In this document: piece after piece, positions 15,719-23,198 of the stretch
Layout: every line of letters starts with the position of its first letter
How positions within the stretch are numbered: the stretch's first letter is position 1
Source: Qingrenia yutianensis
GTDB lineage: Bacteria > Bacillota > Clostridia > UMGS1810
Direction: 5' to 3'
Assembly: GCF_014385105.1 (NCBI RefSeq)
Contig: NZ_JACRTE010000006.1
Location: 122,297 to 186,296, forward strand
DNA length: 64,000 nucleotides
Translations under genes and position numbers: made by a program
Notes under the pieces: generated by a model
What the model saw: only the letters and a program-made list of their open reading frames with translations
What the model was told of the DNA's origin: nothing
Databases searched by the model: none

Positions 15719-16459
15719 TTAAAGATTATTGTAATATTCGTCGTCTGCCTTTTCAAGCCATTCGTTTGACGTATTCTCGCCGGGGCACTCTATTGCAACG
15801 TGCGAGAACCAGCTGTCTTTTTTCGCGCCGTGCCAATGCTTTACTCCGGCAGGAATTTGAACAACGTCGCCCGGTTTAAGCGAACGGGGCGCACTGCCCT
15901 CCTCCTGATACCAGCCCTCGCCGTCGGTACACAAAAGAATTTGTCCTCCGCCTTTCGATGCCTTGTGAATATGCCAGTTGTTTCTGCACGACGGCTCAAA
16001 CGTAACATTCGCCGCAAAAACCGTTTTTTCGGGATTTGTAAGCGGATTTAAGTAGCTTTTTCCCACGAAATATTTTGCGTACGCACTGTTTTCGCTGCCA
16101 AGCCCGAAAATTCCGCCGTGACAAGGCTCGCTGTCATCTTTATAAACCTCTTTAACAATTCTGAAAGCCGCCCACGCGTTAGGCCAGCCTGCATAAAACG
16201 CAAGATGCGTGAGAATTTCTGCCATCTCTGTTTTTGTGACACCGTTCGCCTTTGCGGTTTTCGCGTGATATTCAAACGAAGAATCCACCATTCCCTTGCT
16301 TACAAGTGCCGTTACGGTGACAATCGACCGCATTTTGAGCGAAAGTTTGTCATCTCTCGACCATACCTCGCCGAAAAGCACGTCATCATTAAGCTGTGCA
16401 AATTTCGGTGCAAACTCTCCGAGCGACTCTCTGCCTGCTGTCTGTTTTTTAGTTTCCAC
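15719..16459 (-). CDS. Carboxymuconolactone decarboxylase-like and cupin two-domain protein
   Basis: A 246-residue protein. The N-terminal half (residues about 20-115) is a CMD/AhpD-like helical domain (FGEVWSRDDKLSLKMRSIVTVTALVSKG ... LAFYAGWPNAWAAFRI), here lacking the CxxC of peroxidase AhpD. The C-terminal half (about 135-235) is a cupin with metal ligands in NNWHIHKASKGGGQILL and PAGVKHWHG. GTG at 16459 is the likely start: AGGAGG lies 9 bases before it, whereas an in-frame ATG at 16483 would put that site inside the gene. CMD-cupin proteins often sit with alcohol or aldehyde dehydrogenases under MerR control, as here. The substrate is unknown. Confidence 0.9.
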   Translation of the reverse strand: METKKQTAGRESLGEFAPKFAQLNDDVLFGEVWSRDDKLSLKMRSIVTVTALVSKGMVDSSFEYHAKTAKANGVTKTEMAEILTHLAFYAGWPNAWAAFRIVKEVYKDDSEPCHGGIFGLGSENSAYAKYFVGKSYLNPLTNPEKTVFAANVTFEPSCRNNWHIHKASKGGGQILLCTDGEGWYQEEGSAPRSLKPGDVVQIPAGVKHWHGAKKDSWFSHVAIECPGENTSNEWLEKADDEYYNNL

Positions 16460-16525
16460 GTTATTTTGCCTCCTTATTGACATATTTATTTACTTGTGAT
16501 ACAATCAAACTGCAAGTTCGATTAT

Positions 16526-16556
16526 ATTCTACAACTTAAAGTGCACTTTAAGTCAA
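16526..16556 (-). promoter_or_regulatory. MerR-type promoter with 19-bp spacer and palindromic operator
   Basis: Minus strand -35 TTGACT (16551-16556) and -10 TAGAAT (16526-16531) are 19 bases apart, the over-long spacer that MerR activators compensate for by twisting DNA. A perfect 18-base palindrome, CTTAAAGTGCACTTTAAG (16535-16552), lies between them. It points toward the CMD-cupin and adh genes. Confidence 0.85.
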
Positions 16557-16602
16557 GAGTTTTTTTAAAAAAATTTTTTTGAAATGTTAAGGAGATATAA
16601 AA

Positions 16603-17034
16603 ATGTTATACACAGTGGGCGAAATCGCAAAGAAAATAGGCGTTGCGCCGTCAACTTTGAGGTATTACGACAAGGAAGGTCTTCTCCCCTTTGTTGAGCG
16701 GAGCGGCGGCGGAATAAGAATGTTTAAAGACGCCGATTTGGAATGGCTGTCGATTATAGAATGTCTTAAAAAGACGGGAATGCCGATAAAGGAAATTAAA
16801 AAATTTATCGACTGGTGCTGTGAGGGCGACTCCACAATAGAAAAGCGTCTTGAGCTTATAGACACCCAGCGCGATGCGCTTTTGCGCAAAATGGAGGAAT
16901 TGCAGAAAAATCTTAAAATCCTCGATTACAAGCATTGGTATTATGAAACCGCAAAAAAGGCAGGCACCTGCAAAATTCACGAAAATATGAAAAAAGAAGA
17001 TATTCCCGAAAAATTCAGAGATTTGAAAAAATAG
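16603..17034 (+). CDS. MerR-family transcriptional regulator
   Basis: A 143-residue activator: LYTVGEIAKKIGVAPSTLRYYDKEGLLPF is the MerR helix-turn-helix, followed by the wing (RSGGGIRMF) and a long coiled-coil dimerisation helix (about residues 75-115). The C-terminal Cys-containing tail (AGTCKIHENMKK) is short, so a small-molecule or redox ligand rather than a large effector domain is likely. It starts after AAGGAGATATAAAA. It is divergent from the CMD-cupin/adh operon, and the 19-bp-spacer promoter between them is the expected target. A strong terminator follows. Confidence 0.94.
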   Translation: MLYTVGEIAKKIGVAPSTLRYYDKEGLLPFVERSGGGIRMFKDADLEWLSIIECLKKTGMPIKEIKKFIDWCCEGDSTIEKRLELIDTQRDALLRKMEELQKNLKILDYKHWYYETAKKAGTCKIHENMKKEDIPEKFRDLKK

Positions 17035-17041
17035 TTATAAA

Positions 17042-17084
17042 AAATGCGTGCCGTCAAAAATTTTCGGCACGCATTTAATTTTTT
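17042..17084 (+). terminator. Intrinsic terminator of the merR-like gene
   Basis: Arms AAATGCGTGCCG (17042-17053) and CGGCACGCATTT (17065-17076) are perfect complements, followed by AATTTTTTT. Confidence 0.9.
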
Positions 17085-17120
17085 TGGCACAGGGACGTTA
17101 ATATCCGTGTGTCTTACTTT

Positions 17121-17813
17121 TTATCTTTTAAAATCAACAAGCACCATAGTGCACTGCCCCAGCACCGTTATCTCGTCATAATCGAACACGGCGGGTTTTT
17201 CGTTGTAAAGCTCACTCTGCGACACGACGGTGAATTTTCCTCCGCTTATGTAAATACGCCTTATATAAAGCTTATTGCGATACATAAAAGCATAAATTTT
17301 TCCGCTTTCCATTTCATTGTCAATACGGTTGCGCATTGTTTCGGCATCCTCGCAAAGCGAAACGCTTATCCACTTTAAAATTACAATATTGTCTTTTTTA
17401 ATCTTTGCGGCATCCATACAGTTATCGGGCGCGTACACCGCTACAAACCGCCCTATCCGCGTTCTGAAAAAATTCGGGAGCTTTATATATTCACGCGCGT
17501 AATCGGTGTCAAGCTGCATAATATATCTGCACCCGTCCTTGCCGAAAACCGGAATTTTCGCTTCTTCGTCAAAATTTCTCGACGGATCGTTTAATAAGTC
17601 GACATCGCTCCCGTAAAGCTCTTCAACCGCCACTTCCAAAATTCTTGCGATGTTTTCAGCGGTTTCGGGCGAGGGGCTTATGTAGCTTTCCTCATAATTT
17701 ATAATATCCGAATTTGAAACACCCGCCGCCTTTGCGAGCGTTTCACGGCTTAATCCTCTTTTATGTCTTACGTACATCATTCTTTCGCCGAATTTTTTAC
17801 CCTTAATATCCAT
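17121..17813 (-). CDS. XRE regulator with degenerate S24 (LexA-like) domain, copy 1
   Basis: A 230-residue protein: N-terminal XRE helix-turn-helix (residues 8-62, GLSRETLAKAAGVSNSDIINYEE) and a C-terminal S24-like domain (about 87-230). In active LexA/CI domains the nucleophile lies in a G-[DN]-S-M motif; here the equivalent is D-N-C-M at 130-133, with Cys in place of Ser. The segment KLYIRRI has Arg where the catalytic Lys is expected. It is therefore probably not a conventional self-cleaving repressor, although a Cys nucleophile cannot be excluded. It is clearly paralogous to the next gene upstream (33 bases away) and shares its promoter. No prophage genes surround it. Confidence 0.88.
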   Translation of the reverse strand: MDIKGKKFGERMMYVRHKRGLSRETLAKAAGVSNSDIINYEESYISPSPETAENIARILEVAVEELYGSDVDLLNDPSRNFDEEAKIPVFGKDGCRYIMQLDTDYAREYIKLPNFFRTRIGRFVAVYAPDNCMDAAKIKKDNIVILKWISVSLCEDAETMRNRIDNEMESGKIYAFMYRNKLYIRRIYISGGKFTVVSQSELYNEKPAVFDYDEITVLGQCTMVLVDFKR

Positions 17814-17846
17814 AACACAGCTCCTTCTTACAACCTCACCTGCATT

Positions 17847-18536
17847 TTAATCCAAATCAACCAATGCCAAAACACACTCGCCTATTATCATAATTTCGTC
17901 ATACTGAAAGACTTTCGGTCTGTTTTGAAAACATCTACTGTGTGTTATGGTTGTAAATGCACCTGCAATATTGTGTATCCTGCGGATAAAAAGCTCATTA
18001 TTATGAATAAAAGCATAAATTTTACCGTTTTTTATTTCTTCGTCAATTCGTTTCTGTTTGACCTCTGCAATGTCGCAAACGGAAACGTTTATACGGCGTA
18101 CTATGACAAGGTCGCCTTTTTGTATCAGTTCGCTGTCCATATAATTGTCGGGCGCACAGATTGCGGCAAAACTCCCAGTTTCCGTTTCCGGCAGACAAGG
18201 CAGTGTGAGCGTGTCGCATTTTGCGTCGTTTCCTATCTGCATAATATCCATATAATTACTGCCCGTATATACGGGAATTTTTACAAAATTTCTTGGTTTT
18301 CTGCATTCGTAAATGCTTTTTTCTCCGCGTCCCGAAACGATATATTCTGTCGGTGTTTCAAGCGCTGCGGCAATTTTTTCCGTAACGTCGATATTCGGCA
18401 GGCAATAGTTGGTTTCGTAATTTGAAATAGTAGTGTTTCCAACCCCTGCAAGCCAACCGAGCGCCGCCTGCGAAAACCCTTTGCTGCGGCGCAGTTCCGC
18501 AATTCTGTCCCCCGGCGTTCGTTTGATTCTGGGCAT
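17847..18536 (-). CDS. XRE regulator with degenerate S24 (LexA-like) domain, copy 2
   Basis: A 229-residue paralogue of the adjacent downstream gene, collinear through most of its length. The helix-turn-helix spans residues 8-62 (GFSQAALGWLAGVGNTTISNYET). The S24-like domain has D-N-Y-M at 130-133 (Tyr at the nucleophile position) and FIRRI with Arg for Lys, so both catalytic residues are missing. It likely acts as a ligand- or stress-responsive repressor without autoproteolysis. Its promoter is fully consensus and is flanked by GCGCAA palindromes that could be its own operators. It is first in a two-gene unit. Confidence 0.88.
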   Translation of the reverse strand: MPRIKRTPGDRIAELRRSKGFSQAALGWLAGVGNTTISNYETNYCLPNIDVTEKIAAALETPTEYIVSGRGEKSIYECRKPRNFVKIPVYTGSNYMDIMQIGNDAKCDTLTLPCLPETETGSFAAICAPDNYMDSELIQKGDLVIVRRINVSVCDIAEVKQKRIDEEIKNGKIYAFIHNNELFIRRIHNIAGAFTTITHSRCFQNRPKVFQYDEIMIIGECVLALVDLD

Positions 18537-18561
18537 ATTTTTGATCCCTCCGTTTGATATT

Positions 18562-18652
18562 AAATTTTGCGCAAAATTTTTAACAAAATTTTACATTTTT
18601 ATTATATTATGTGAAAATGCAAATGTCAAGTTTTTATTTGAAAATTGCGCAA
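18562..18652 (-). promoter_or_regulatory. Consensus promoter with TTGCGCAA operator candidates for the XRE pair
   Basis: Minus strand -35 TTGACA (18624-18629), 17-base spacer, -10 TATAAT (18601-18606). A perfect palindrome AAATTTTGCGCAAAATTT (18562-18579) lies between promoter and start codon, and a second TTGCGCAA core (18645-18652) lies just upstream of -35. The placement suits autorepression by the XRE proteins. Confidence 0.75.
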
Positions 18653-18668
18653 AAATAAGCGCAAAAAC

Positions 18669-18704
18669 AAAAAAATCGGGCTTTGGCACACCGCAAAAGC
18701 CCGA
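18669..18704 (-). terminator. Intrinsic terminator of the fatty-acid operon
   Basis: Arms TCGGGCTTT (18676-18684) and AAAGCCCGA (18696-18704) pair; on the minus strand the stem is followed by TTTTTTTG. It lies beyond accA and the MITE-like element, closing the operon. Confidence 0.85.
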
Positions 18705-18749
18705 CCTTATAAATAAATTTAGTCATACGGAGTTCAATCCTCTGATGCC

Positions 18750-18899
18750 TAGCCGAAAGAAAGTAATCCGAACTCCGATTTTGAGAGGCAGATTTTAGTG
18801 CGGAAGATGAAGCAAGGCTGACGCCTTGCAAAGATGACAAGCCAAAAGATGCCGAAATTATGCCTTTTCAGGCGGGTTCGGATTACTTTCTTTCGGCTA
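18750..18899. repeat. MITE-like element with 24-bp perfect terminal inverted repeats
   Basis: The 150-base element begins TAGCCGAAAGAAAG and ends CTTTCTTTCGGCTA; the full 24-base termini (18750-18773 and 18876-18899) are exact reverse complements. The terminal TA on each side could be a TA target duplication, as for IS630/Tc1-derived MITEs. An internal hairpin, GCAAGGC-tgac-GCCTTGC (18812-18829), is present. There is no open reading frame of note. A diverged, oppositely oriented relative starts at 20938. It lies 6 bases past the accA stop. A 24-base motif ending at 18751 (CGGAGTTCAATCCTC...) recurs at 21195-21218. Confidence 0.8.
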
Positions 18900-18905
18900 A
18901 ATTTA

Positions 18906-19682
18906 TTATACACTGCCTATTTTTCTGAATTTTTCATATCGGTCATCAAGCAAATCTCCGATGTCAAGCTTGTTAAGTCTTTTTATTTCTTTCACAAGCT
19001 TAAGTTTAAGTTCGTCGCAGATTTCCTCATTTGTTCTGTTTTCCTCGCTGATAACCGTTTCAACAATGCCGAATTTGTGCAAATCCTTCGCCGTAAGTTT
19101 TAAAGCCTCCGCCGCATCGGGCGCTTTGGACGAATCTTTCCACAAAATGCTTGCGCACCCCTCCGGCGAAATAACCGAGTAAACTGCATTTTCAAGCATA
19201 AAAATGCTGTCGGCAACTGAAAGCGCAAGCGCTCCTCCGCTTCCGCCCTCGCCCGTTACAACAGAAACAACGGGAGTTTTGAGTGTCATCATTTCCATAA
19301 GATTTTCGGCAATCGCAAGTCCCTGACCGCGCTCCTCCGCGCCTATTCCGCAGTACGCGCCCGAGCTGTTTATAATACAGATTACGGGACGGTTAAACTT
19401 TTCTGCCTGTTTCATAAGGCGAAGAGCTTTTCTGTATCCCTCCGGACTCGGACATCCGAAGTTGCGTTTCATCCTCTCCTCTATGGTCGTTCCGCGCTCC
19501 ATTGCAATCACCGTGACGGGCATTTCGTTTAAATACCCTATTCCGCCGATTATCGCGCCGTCATCCGAAAAACGTCTGTCACCGTGAAATTCAATAAATT
19601 TTGTTATCATTCTGTTTATGAAATACGCTCCCGACGGTCTTTTTGAGTCGCGCGCATTTAAAACTCTCTGATATGAATTCAT
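18906..19682 (-). CDS. accA: Acetyl-CoA carboxylase carboxyltransferase subunit alpha
   Basis: A 258-residue crotonase-fold subunit that, with AccD, transfers the carboxyl group from carboxybiotin to acetyl-CoA to form malonyl-CoA. Signatures are FHGDRRFSDDGAIIGGIG, RNFGCPSPEGYRKALRLMKQAEKF, GAYCGIGAEERGQG and GEGGSGGALALSVAD. It lacks the N-terminal extension of the E. coli protein and so is shorter than 319 residues, as in several Firmicutes. AGGAGG precedes ATG at 19682. It is the last gene of the fab operon. The biotin carboxylase and biotin carrier genes usually found here are missing from the window. Confidence 0.96.
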   Translation of the reverse strand: MNSYQRVLNARDSKRPSGAYFINRMITKFIEFHGDRRFSDDGAIIGGIGYLNEMPVTVIAMERGTTIEERMKRNFGCPSPEGYRKALRLMKQAEKFNRPVICIINSSGAYCGIGAEERGQGLAIAENLMEMMTLKTPVVSVVTGEGGSGGALALSVADSIFMLENAVYSVISPEGCASILWKDSSKAPDAAEALKLTAKDLHKFGIVETVISEENRTNEEICDELKLKLVKEIKRLNKLDIGDLLDDRYEKFRKIGSV

Positions 19683-19705
19683 ATTTCCGCCTCCTGTGCA
19701 GTATT

Positions 19706-20497
19706 TTAATTATGAAGTGTTAAAATATCCGCAAGTGTGTTTTTGAGCTTTTCGCGCGGTACAATCGCGTCAACAAAGCCGTGTTCGAGCAAAAATTCCG
19801 CCCGCTGAAAGCCGTCGGGAAGTTTCTGTCCCGTCGTCTGTTCAATAACCCTTGCACCTGCAAAACCGACAAGCGCGTGCGGTTCGGCGAGAATAATATC
19901 GCCCTCCATTGCAAAGCTTGCGGTAACACCTCCCGTTGTTGGGTCAGTCAAAACCGTTATATACAAAAGCCCTGCGTCCTTGTGCTTTTTCACCGCACCG
20001 CTGACCTTTGCCATCTGCATAAGCGAAAAAATTCCCTCCTGCATACGCGCACCGCCCGACGTTGTAAAGCCTACCACGGGCAGTTTTTTGCTTAATGCAA
20101 GCTCAAACGCACGGGTGATTTTTTCGCCCACAACCTGACCCATACTGCCCATCATAAACTCGGAATTCATAACGAAAATCACATATTTAATTCCATCCGT
20201 TTCGGCAATTCCGTATGACACCGCGTCTTTGCAGCCGCTTGTTTCAACCGCTTTTTCAAGCTTTTCGTCGTAGTTTGGAAACTTAAGAGTGTTTTTGCTT
20301 TTTAAATCTGCATCTTTTTCTTTAAAACTGTCGCACACAAGCGCAATACGCTCTTTCGGATTCATTCTGAAATACGAATTACATTCTGGGCAAATCATAT
20401 TGTTTTTTTCCGCGTCGACGTAAGCAAATTCTTTACCGCATTTTTTGCAGATTTTAGTTTTTTGGTTCTCATTGCGTTTAAAAATTTTATCCAGCAT
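19706..20497 (-). CDS. accD: Acetyl-CoA carboxylase carboxyltransferase subunit beta
   Basis: A 263-residue subunit with an N-terminal zinc ribbon (Cys17, Cys20, Cys36, Cys39 in KICKKCGKEF ... MICPECNSYF) and a crotonase-fold carboxyltransferase domain (FTTSGGARMQEGIFSLMQMAK, TDPTTGGVTASFAM, GFAGARVIEQTTGQKLPDGFQ). It binds the carboxybiotin and acetyl-CoA site with AccA. It starts 5 bases after the fabZ stop, exactly where accC usually intervenes in this operon type. Confidence 0.97.
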   Translation of the reverse strand: MLDKIFKRNENQKTKICKKCGKEFAYVDAEKNNMICPECNSYFRMNPKERIALVCDSFKEKDADLKSKNTLKFPNYDEKLEKAVETSGCKDAVSYGIAETDGIKYVIFVMNSEFMMGSMGQVVGEKITRAFELALSKKLPVVGFTTSGGARMQEGIFSLMQMAKVSGAVKKHKDAGLLYITVLTDPTTGGVTASFAMEGDIILAEPHALVGFAGARVIEQTTGQKLPDGFQRAEFLLEHGFVDAIVPREKLKNTLADILTLHN

Positions 20498-20502
20498 AAA
20501 AT

Positions 20503-20925
20503 TTACACCTCGTTTTTAATGATAGCAAACGAAAAATCGGCTTTAACCGCAGCTTTTCCGTTCACTTTTCCCGTTCCCGACGCAAAATAAAACGGCTCGT
20601 GCACACGCACAATTTTACATTCGGTTTCAAAAGTGTCGCCCGGCTTTACCGGACTTTTAAACTTAACCTTGTCAAGCCCCGTAAAATACGGCAAGGTGTT
20701 TTTCTCCATTTTGTCCGCCATAAGCACGCAAATCGACTGCGCCATAATTTCGCACAGAATTACCCCCGGAACGACGGGCGAACCGGGAAAATGTCCGTCC
20801 AAAAACCACTCGTCGCCGACGATTTTTTTAACGCCGTGCGCAACCTCTCCCTCAACATATGCCTCGTCGATTAAAAGCATACTGTTTCGGTGAGGCAGAA
20901 TATTCATAATTTCTTCTTTGTTCAT
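20503..20925 (-). CDS. fabZ: 3-hydroxyacyl-ACP dehydratase
   Basis: A 140-residue hot-dog-fold enzyme that removes water from 3-hydroxyacyl-ACP. The conserved segment DGHFPGSPVVPGVILCEIMAQ includes the catalytic His; the catalytic Glu lies in the CEIMAQ helix. ILPHRNSMLLIDE is the usual opening. The ATG at 20925 has an AAGGAG site and is the family start; in-frame sequence further upstream belongs to the repeat element. The ribosome site directly abuts the terminal inverted repeat at 20938, so the element has inserted just upstream of the translation signals without breaking them. Confidence 0.95.
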   Translation of the reverse strand: MNKEEIMNILPHRNSMLLIDEAYVEGEVAHGVKKIVGDEWFLDGHFPGSPVVPGVILCEIMAQSICVLMADKMEKNTLPYFTGLDKVKFKSPVKPGDTFETECKIVRVHEPFYFASGTGKVNGKAAVKADFSFAIIKNEV

Positions 20926-20937
20926 TTCAATTCTCCT

Positions 20938-21215
20938 TAGCCGAAAGAAAGTAATCCGAACTCCGTATGCCTTGCATTTTAAAAATTTCATGCCTTTTCG
21001 GTTTGTCGTCCTCGAAAGGCGTCAGCCTATCTTCGTCCTCCGTACCGAAAATTCAAATGATTTTTAAAACGGAAGGTCGAAGAGTTTAAATGGAGCAAAT
21101 TTTTTAAAAGACAAGGCGAAAAGCTGGGTTAATACTGACGTATAACATAGCTTTTCAACGCAGTATTTTGGAAAATTTGCCTATTTAAACCACACGGGGT
21201 TCGATTCTCTGATGC
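20938..21215. repeat. Non-coding insertion in the fab operon, related to the 18750-18899 element
   Basis: A 278-base gap between fabZ and fabF in an otherwise tightly packed operon. Its left end (20938-20961) is identical to the 24-base terminus of the MITE-like element, and the next 100 bases are a diverged copy (shared AAGGCGTCAGCCT core at 21016-21028). The right part holds an inverted pair, 21084-21103 against 21172-21190, enclosing interleaved complementary segments. It ends with the T-arm-like motif (21195-21218) also found beside the first element. No reading frame of note and no trace of accB, which usually occupies this place. Confidence 0.75.
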
Positions 21216-22445
21216 CTACACACGTCTGAACGCAAGACACGCGTTGTGACCGCCGAAGCCGAGCGATACCGAAAGCGCAAGGTCTATATCGGTTTTGAGC
21301 GCCGTGTTGGGCGTATAGTCAAGGTCGCACTCCTCATCGGGAACTTTATATCCGATTGTCGGCGGAACGATATTGTTGTTGAGCGTCAATATGGATGCTA
21401 TTGCCTCTGCTGCGCCTGCCGCGCCGAGCATATGTCCCGTCATCGACTTTGTGGAGCTGATATGCACCTTGTATGCGCCGTCGCCGAACGCTTTTTTAAC
21501 AGCCATTGTTTCGGTTTTGTCGTTGAGCGGTGTGCTTGTTCCGTGCGCGTTGATATAAACCTTTTCGCACGGCACGTCTTTATTGTTTTCGAGCGACTCA
21601 ATAATCGCGTTTGCACCGCCTGTGCCGTCGGGCGACGGAGCGGTAACGTGATATGCGTCGCAGGTGTTGCCGTAGCCTGTAATTTCAGCGTAAATCTTTG
21701 CACCGCGCGAAACCGCGTGTTCGTATTCCTCCAAAACAAGTGCACCGGCACCCTCGCCCATAACGAAACCGCATCTTTCCTTGTCAAACGGAATTGACGC
21801 ACGGTTTTTGTCACTGCTTTCGCAAAGCGCCATACAGTTTATAAATCCGGCAAATCCAAGCGGATTGATTGATGCCTCCGCACCGCCGGCGATAATTGCG
21901 TCCGCATAACCGCCCTTGATTGCGCGGTATGCCTCGCCGATACAGTTTGAACCCGTTGCACACGCGGTTACAATGGAAAGGCACGGACCTTTTGCGCCGT
22001 ATTTTATGGCAATATTTCCTGCCGCGATATTTGAAATCATTTTAGGTATAAACATAGGCGAAACACGTTTCGGACCGCGCTCAATAAGATTTTTATGCTC
22101 GTTTACAATGGTGTCGAAACCGCCTATTCCCGAACCGAAATAAACACCGAGCCTTTCGGACGCAATTTTTTCAATAATACCGCTGTCATCCACAGCCTGA
22201 TGCGCCGCCGCCATAGCATACTGCGAATATCTGTCAAGCTTTCTCGCCTCGCCTTTTTCCATATAAAGCGTCGGGTCAAAATCTTTAACCTCGCCGGCCA
22301 AAGTAGCTCTAAAATCGGTTATGTCAAATTTTGTCACGGTGTCAATGCCGTTTCTGCCCGACACAAGACCGTTCCAAAAATCGTTTGTATTGTTTCCGAC
22401 AGGCGAAATAACGCCCATACCCGTTACAACCACTCTCTTGTTCAT
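21216..22445 (-). CDS. fabF: 3-oxoacyl-ACP synthase II
   Basis: A 409-residue elongating condensing enzyme. The Cys-His-His triad is visible: Cys162 in SIVTACATGSNCIGEAY, His in YINAHGTSTPLNDKTE and His in STKSMTGHMLGAAGA. It extends malonyl-ACP on acyl-ACP primers. It starts after AGGAAAGG at the usual MNKRVVVTGMGVISPVG. Its TAG stop overlaps the conserved GATGCCTA motif at the edge of the inserted repeat, so the element lies directly against its 3' end. Confidence 0.97.
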   Translation of the reverse strand: MNKRVVVTGMGVISPVGNNTNDFWNGLVSGRNGIDTVTKFDITDFRATLAGEVKDFDPTLYMEKGEARKLDRYSQYAMAAAHQAVDDSGIIEKIASERLGVYFGSGIGGFDTIVNEHKNLIERGPKRVSPMFIPKMISNIAAGNIAIKYGAKGPCLSIVTACATGSNCIGEAYRAIKGGYADAIIAGGAEASINPLGFAGFINCMALCESSDKNRASIPFDKERCGFVMGEGAGALVLEEYEHAVSRGAKIYAEITGYGNTCDAYHVTAPSPDGTGGANAIIESLENNKDVPCEKVYINAHGTSTPLNDKTETMAVKKAFGDGAYKVHISSTKSMTGHMLGAAGAAEAIASILTLNNNIVPPTIGYKVPDEECDLDYTPNTALKTDIDLALSVSLGFGGHNACLAFRRV

Positions 22446-22463
22446 ATTAAAATCCTTTCCTGA

Positions 22464-23198
22464 CTACATTGCCAATCCGCCGTCAATGCGGATAACTTCG
22501 CCCGTTATATAGTCGGACACATCGTCCGCAAGAAATACCGCAAGGTTTGCAACCTCGCCGGCACTGCCCATTCTTTTGAGCGGAATTGCGCCTTTTACCG
22601 CGTCATTTTCCTGAAACGCCTCGGTCATATCCGTTTTGATAAATCCAGGTGCAATGGCATTACAGCACACATTGCGCGGCGCAAGCTCTTTTGCAACCGT
22701 TTTTGTAAGCCCGATTATTCCCGCCTTTGCCGACGAATAATTCGCCTGACCGGCATTGCCGATAAGCCCTGCAACCGAGCTGATATTTATAATTTTACCG
22801 TATTTTTTCTTCATAAAATTACGGTAACAGTGTTTAATCATATTAAATGCGCCTTTTAAATTCGTGCCGATAACACTGTCAAAATCGTCCTCGCCCATTT
22901 GCAGAACAAGCTTGTCGTTTGTAATTCCGGCATTGTTTACAAGAATGTCAACACCGCCGAAATCCTCGATAACCTTTTTAACAGTGTTTTCGCACTCGGC
23001 AAAATTTGAAACGTCGCATTTGTATATATTTATCTTTCCGCCGTTTTTTTCGATTTCATCTTTTAATTCAAGCGCCTTTTGCTCACTTCCGCAGTAAACC
23101 GCCGCAATATGCGCGCCCTCTTTTGCGAATTTTTGAGCAATCGCTCTGCCTATTCCTCTCGACGCGCCCGTTATAAGCGCAACTTTTTCGTTAAGCAT
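22464..23198 (-). CDS. fabG: 3-oxoacyl-ACP reductase
   Basis: A 244-residue short-chain dehydrogenase with NADP-binding motif TGASRGIG (residues 10-17), NNAG (88-91), catalytic Ser (140/141), Tyr154 and Lys158 in ISSVAGLIGNAGQANYSSAKAG, and the C-terminal YITGEVIRIDGGLAM typical of FabG. It reduces 3-oxoacyl-ACP in each elongation round. Its start overlaps the end of fabD by 8 bases. Confidence 0.96.
   Translation of the reverse strand: MLNEKVALITGASRGIGRAIAQKFAKEGAHIAAVYCGSEQKALELKDEIEKNGGKINIYKCDVSNFAECENTVKKVIEDFGGVDILVNNAGITNDKLVLQMGEDDFDSVIGTNLKGAFNMIKHCYRNFMKKKYGKIINISSVAGLIGNAGQANYSSAKAGIIGLTKTVAKELAPRNVCCNAIAPGFIKTDMTEAFQENDAVKGAIPLKRMGSAGEVANLAVFLADDVSDYITGEVIRIDGGLAM

Noticed and set aside
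17121..18536. Prophage immunity region
   Set aside because: The two XRE/S24 genes are same-strand paralogues with no integrase, cro-like divergent gene or structural phage genes on either side.
20938..21215. A decayed accB gene
   Set aside because: No trace of the biotinyl-lysine motif (MKM context) or the Ala/Pro-rich linker in any frame; the stretch is related to the repeat element instead.
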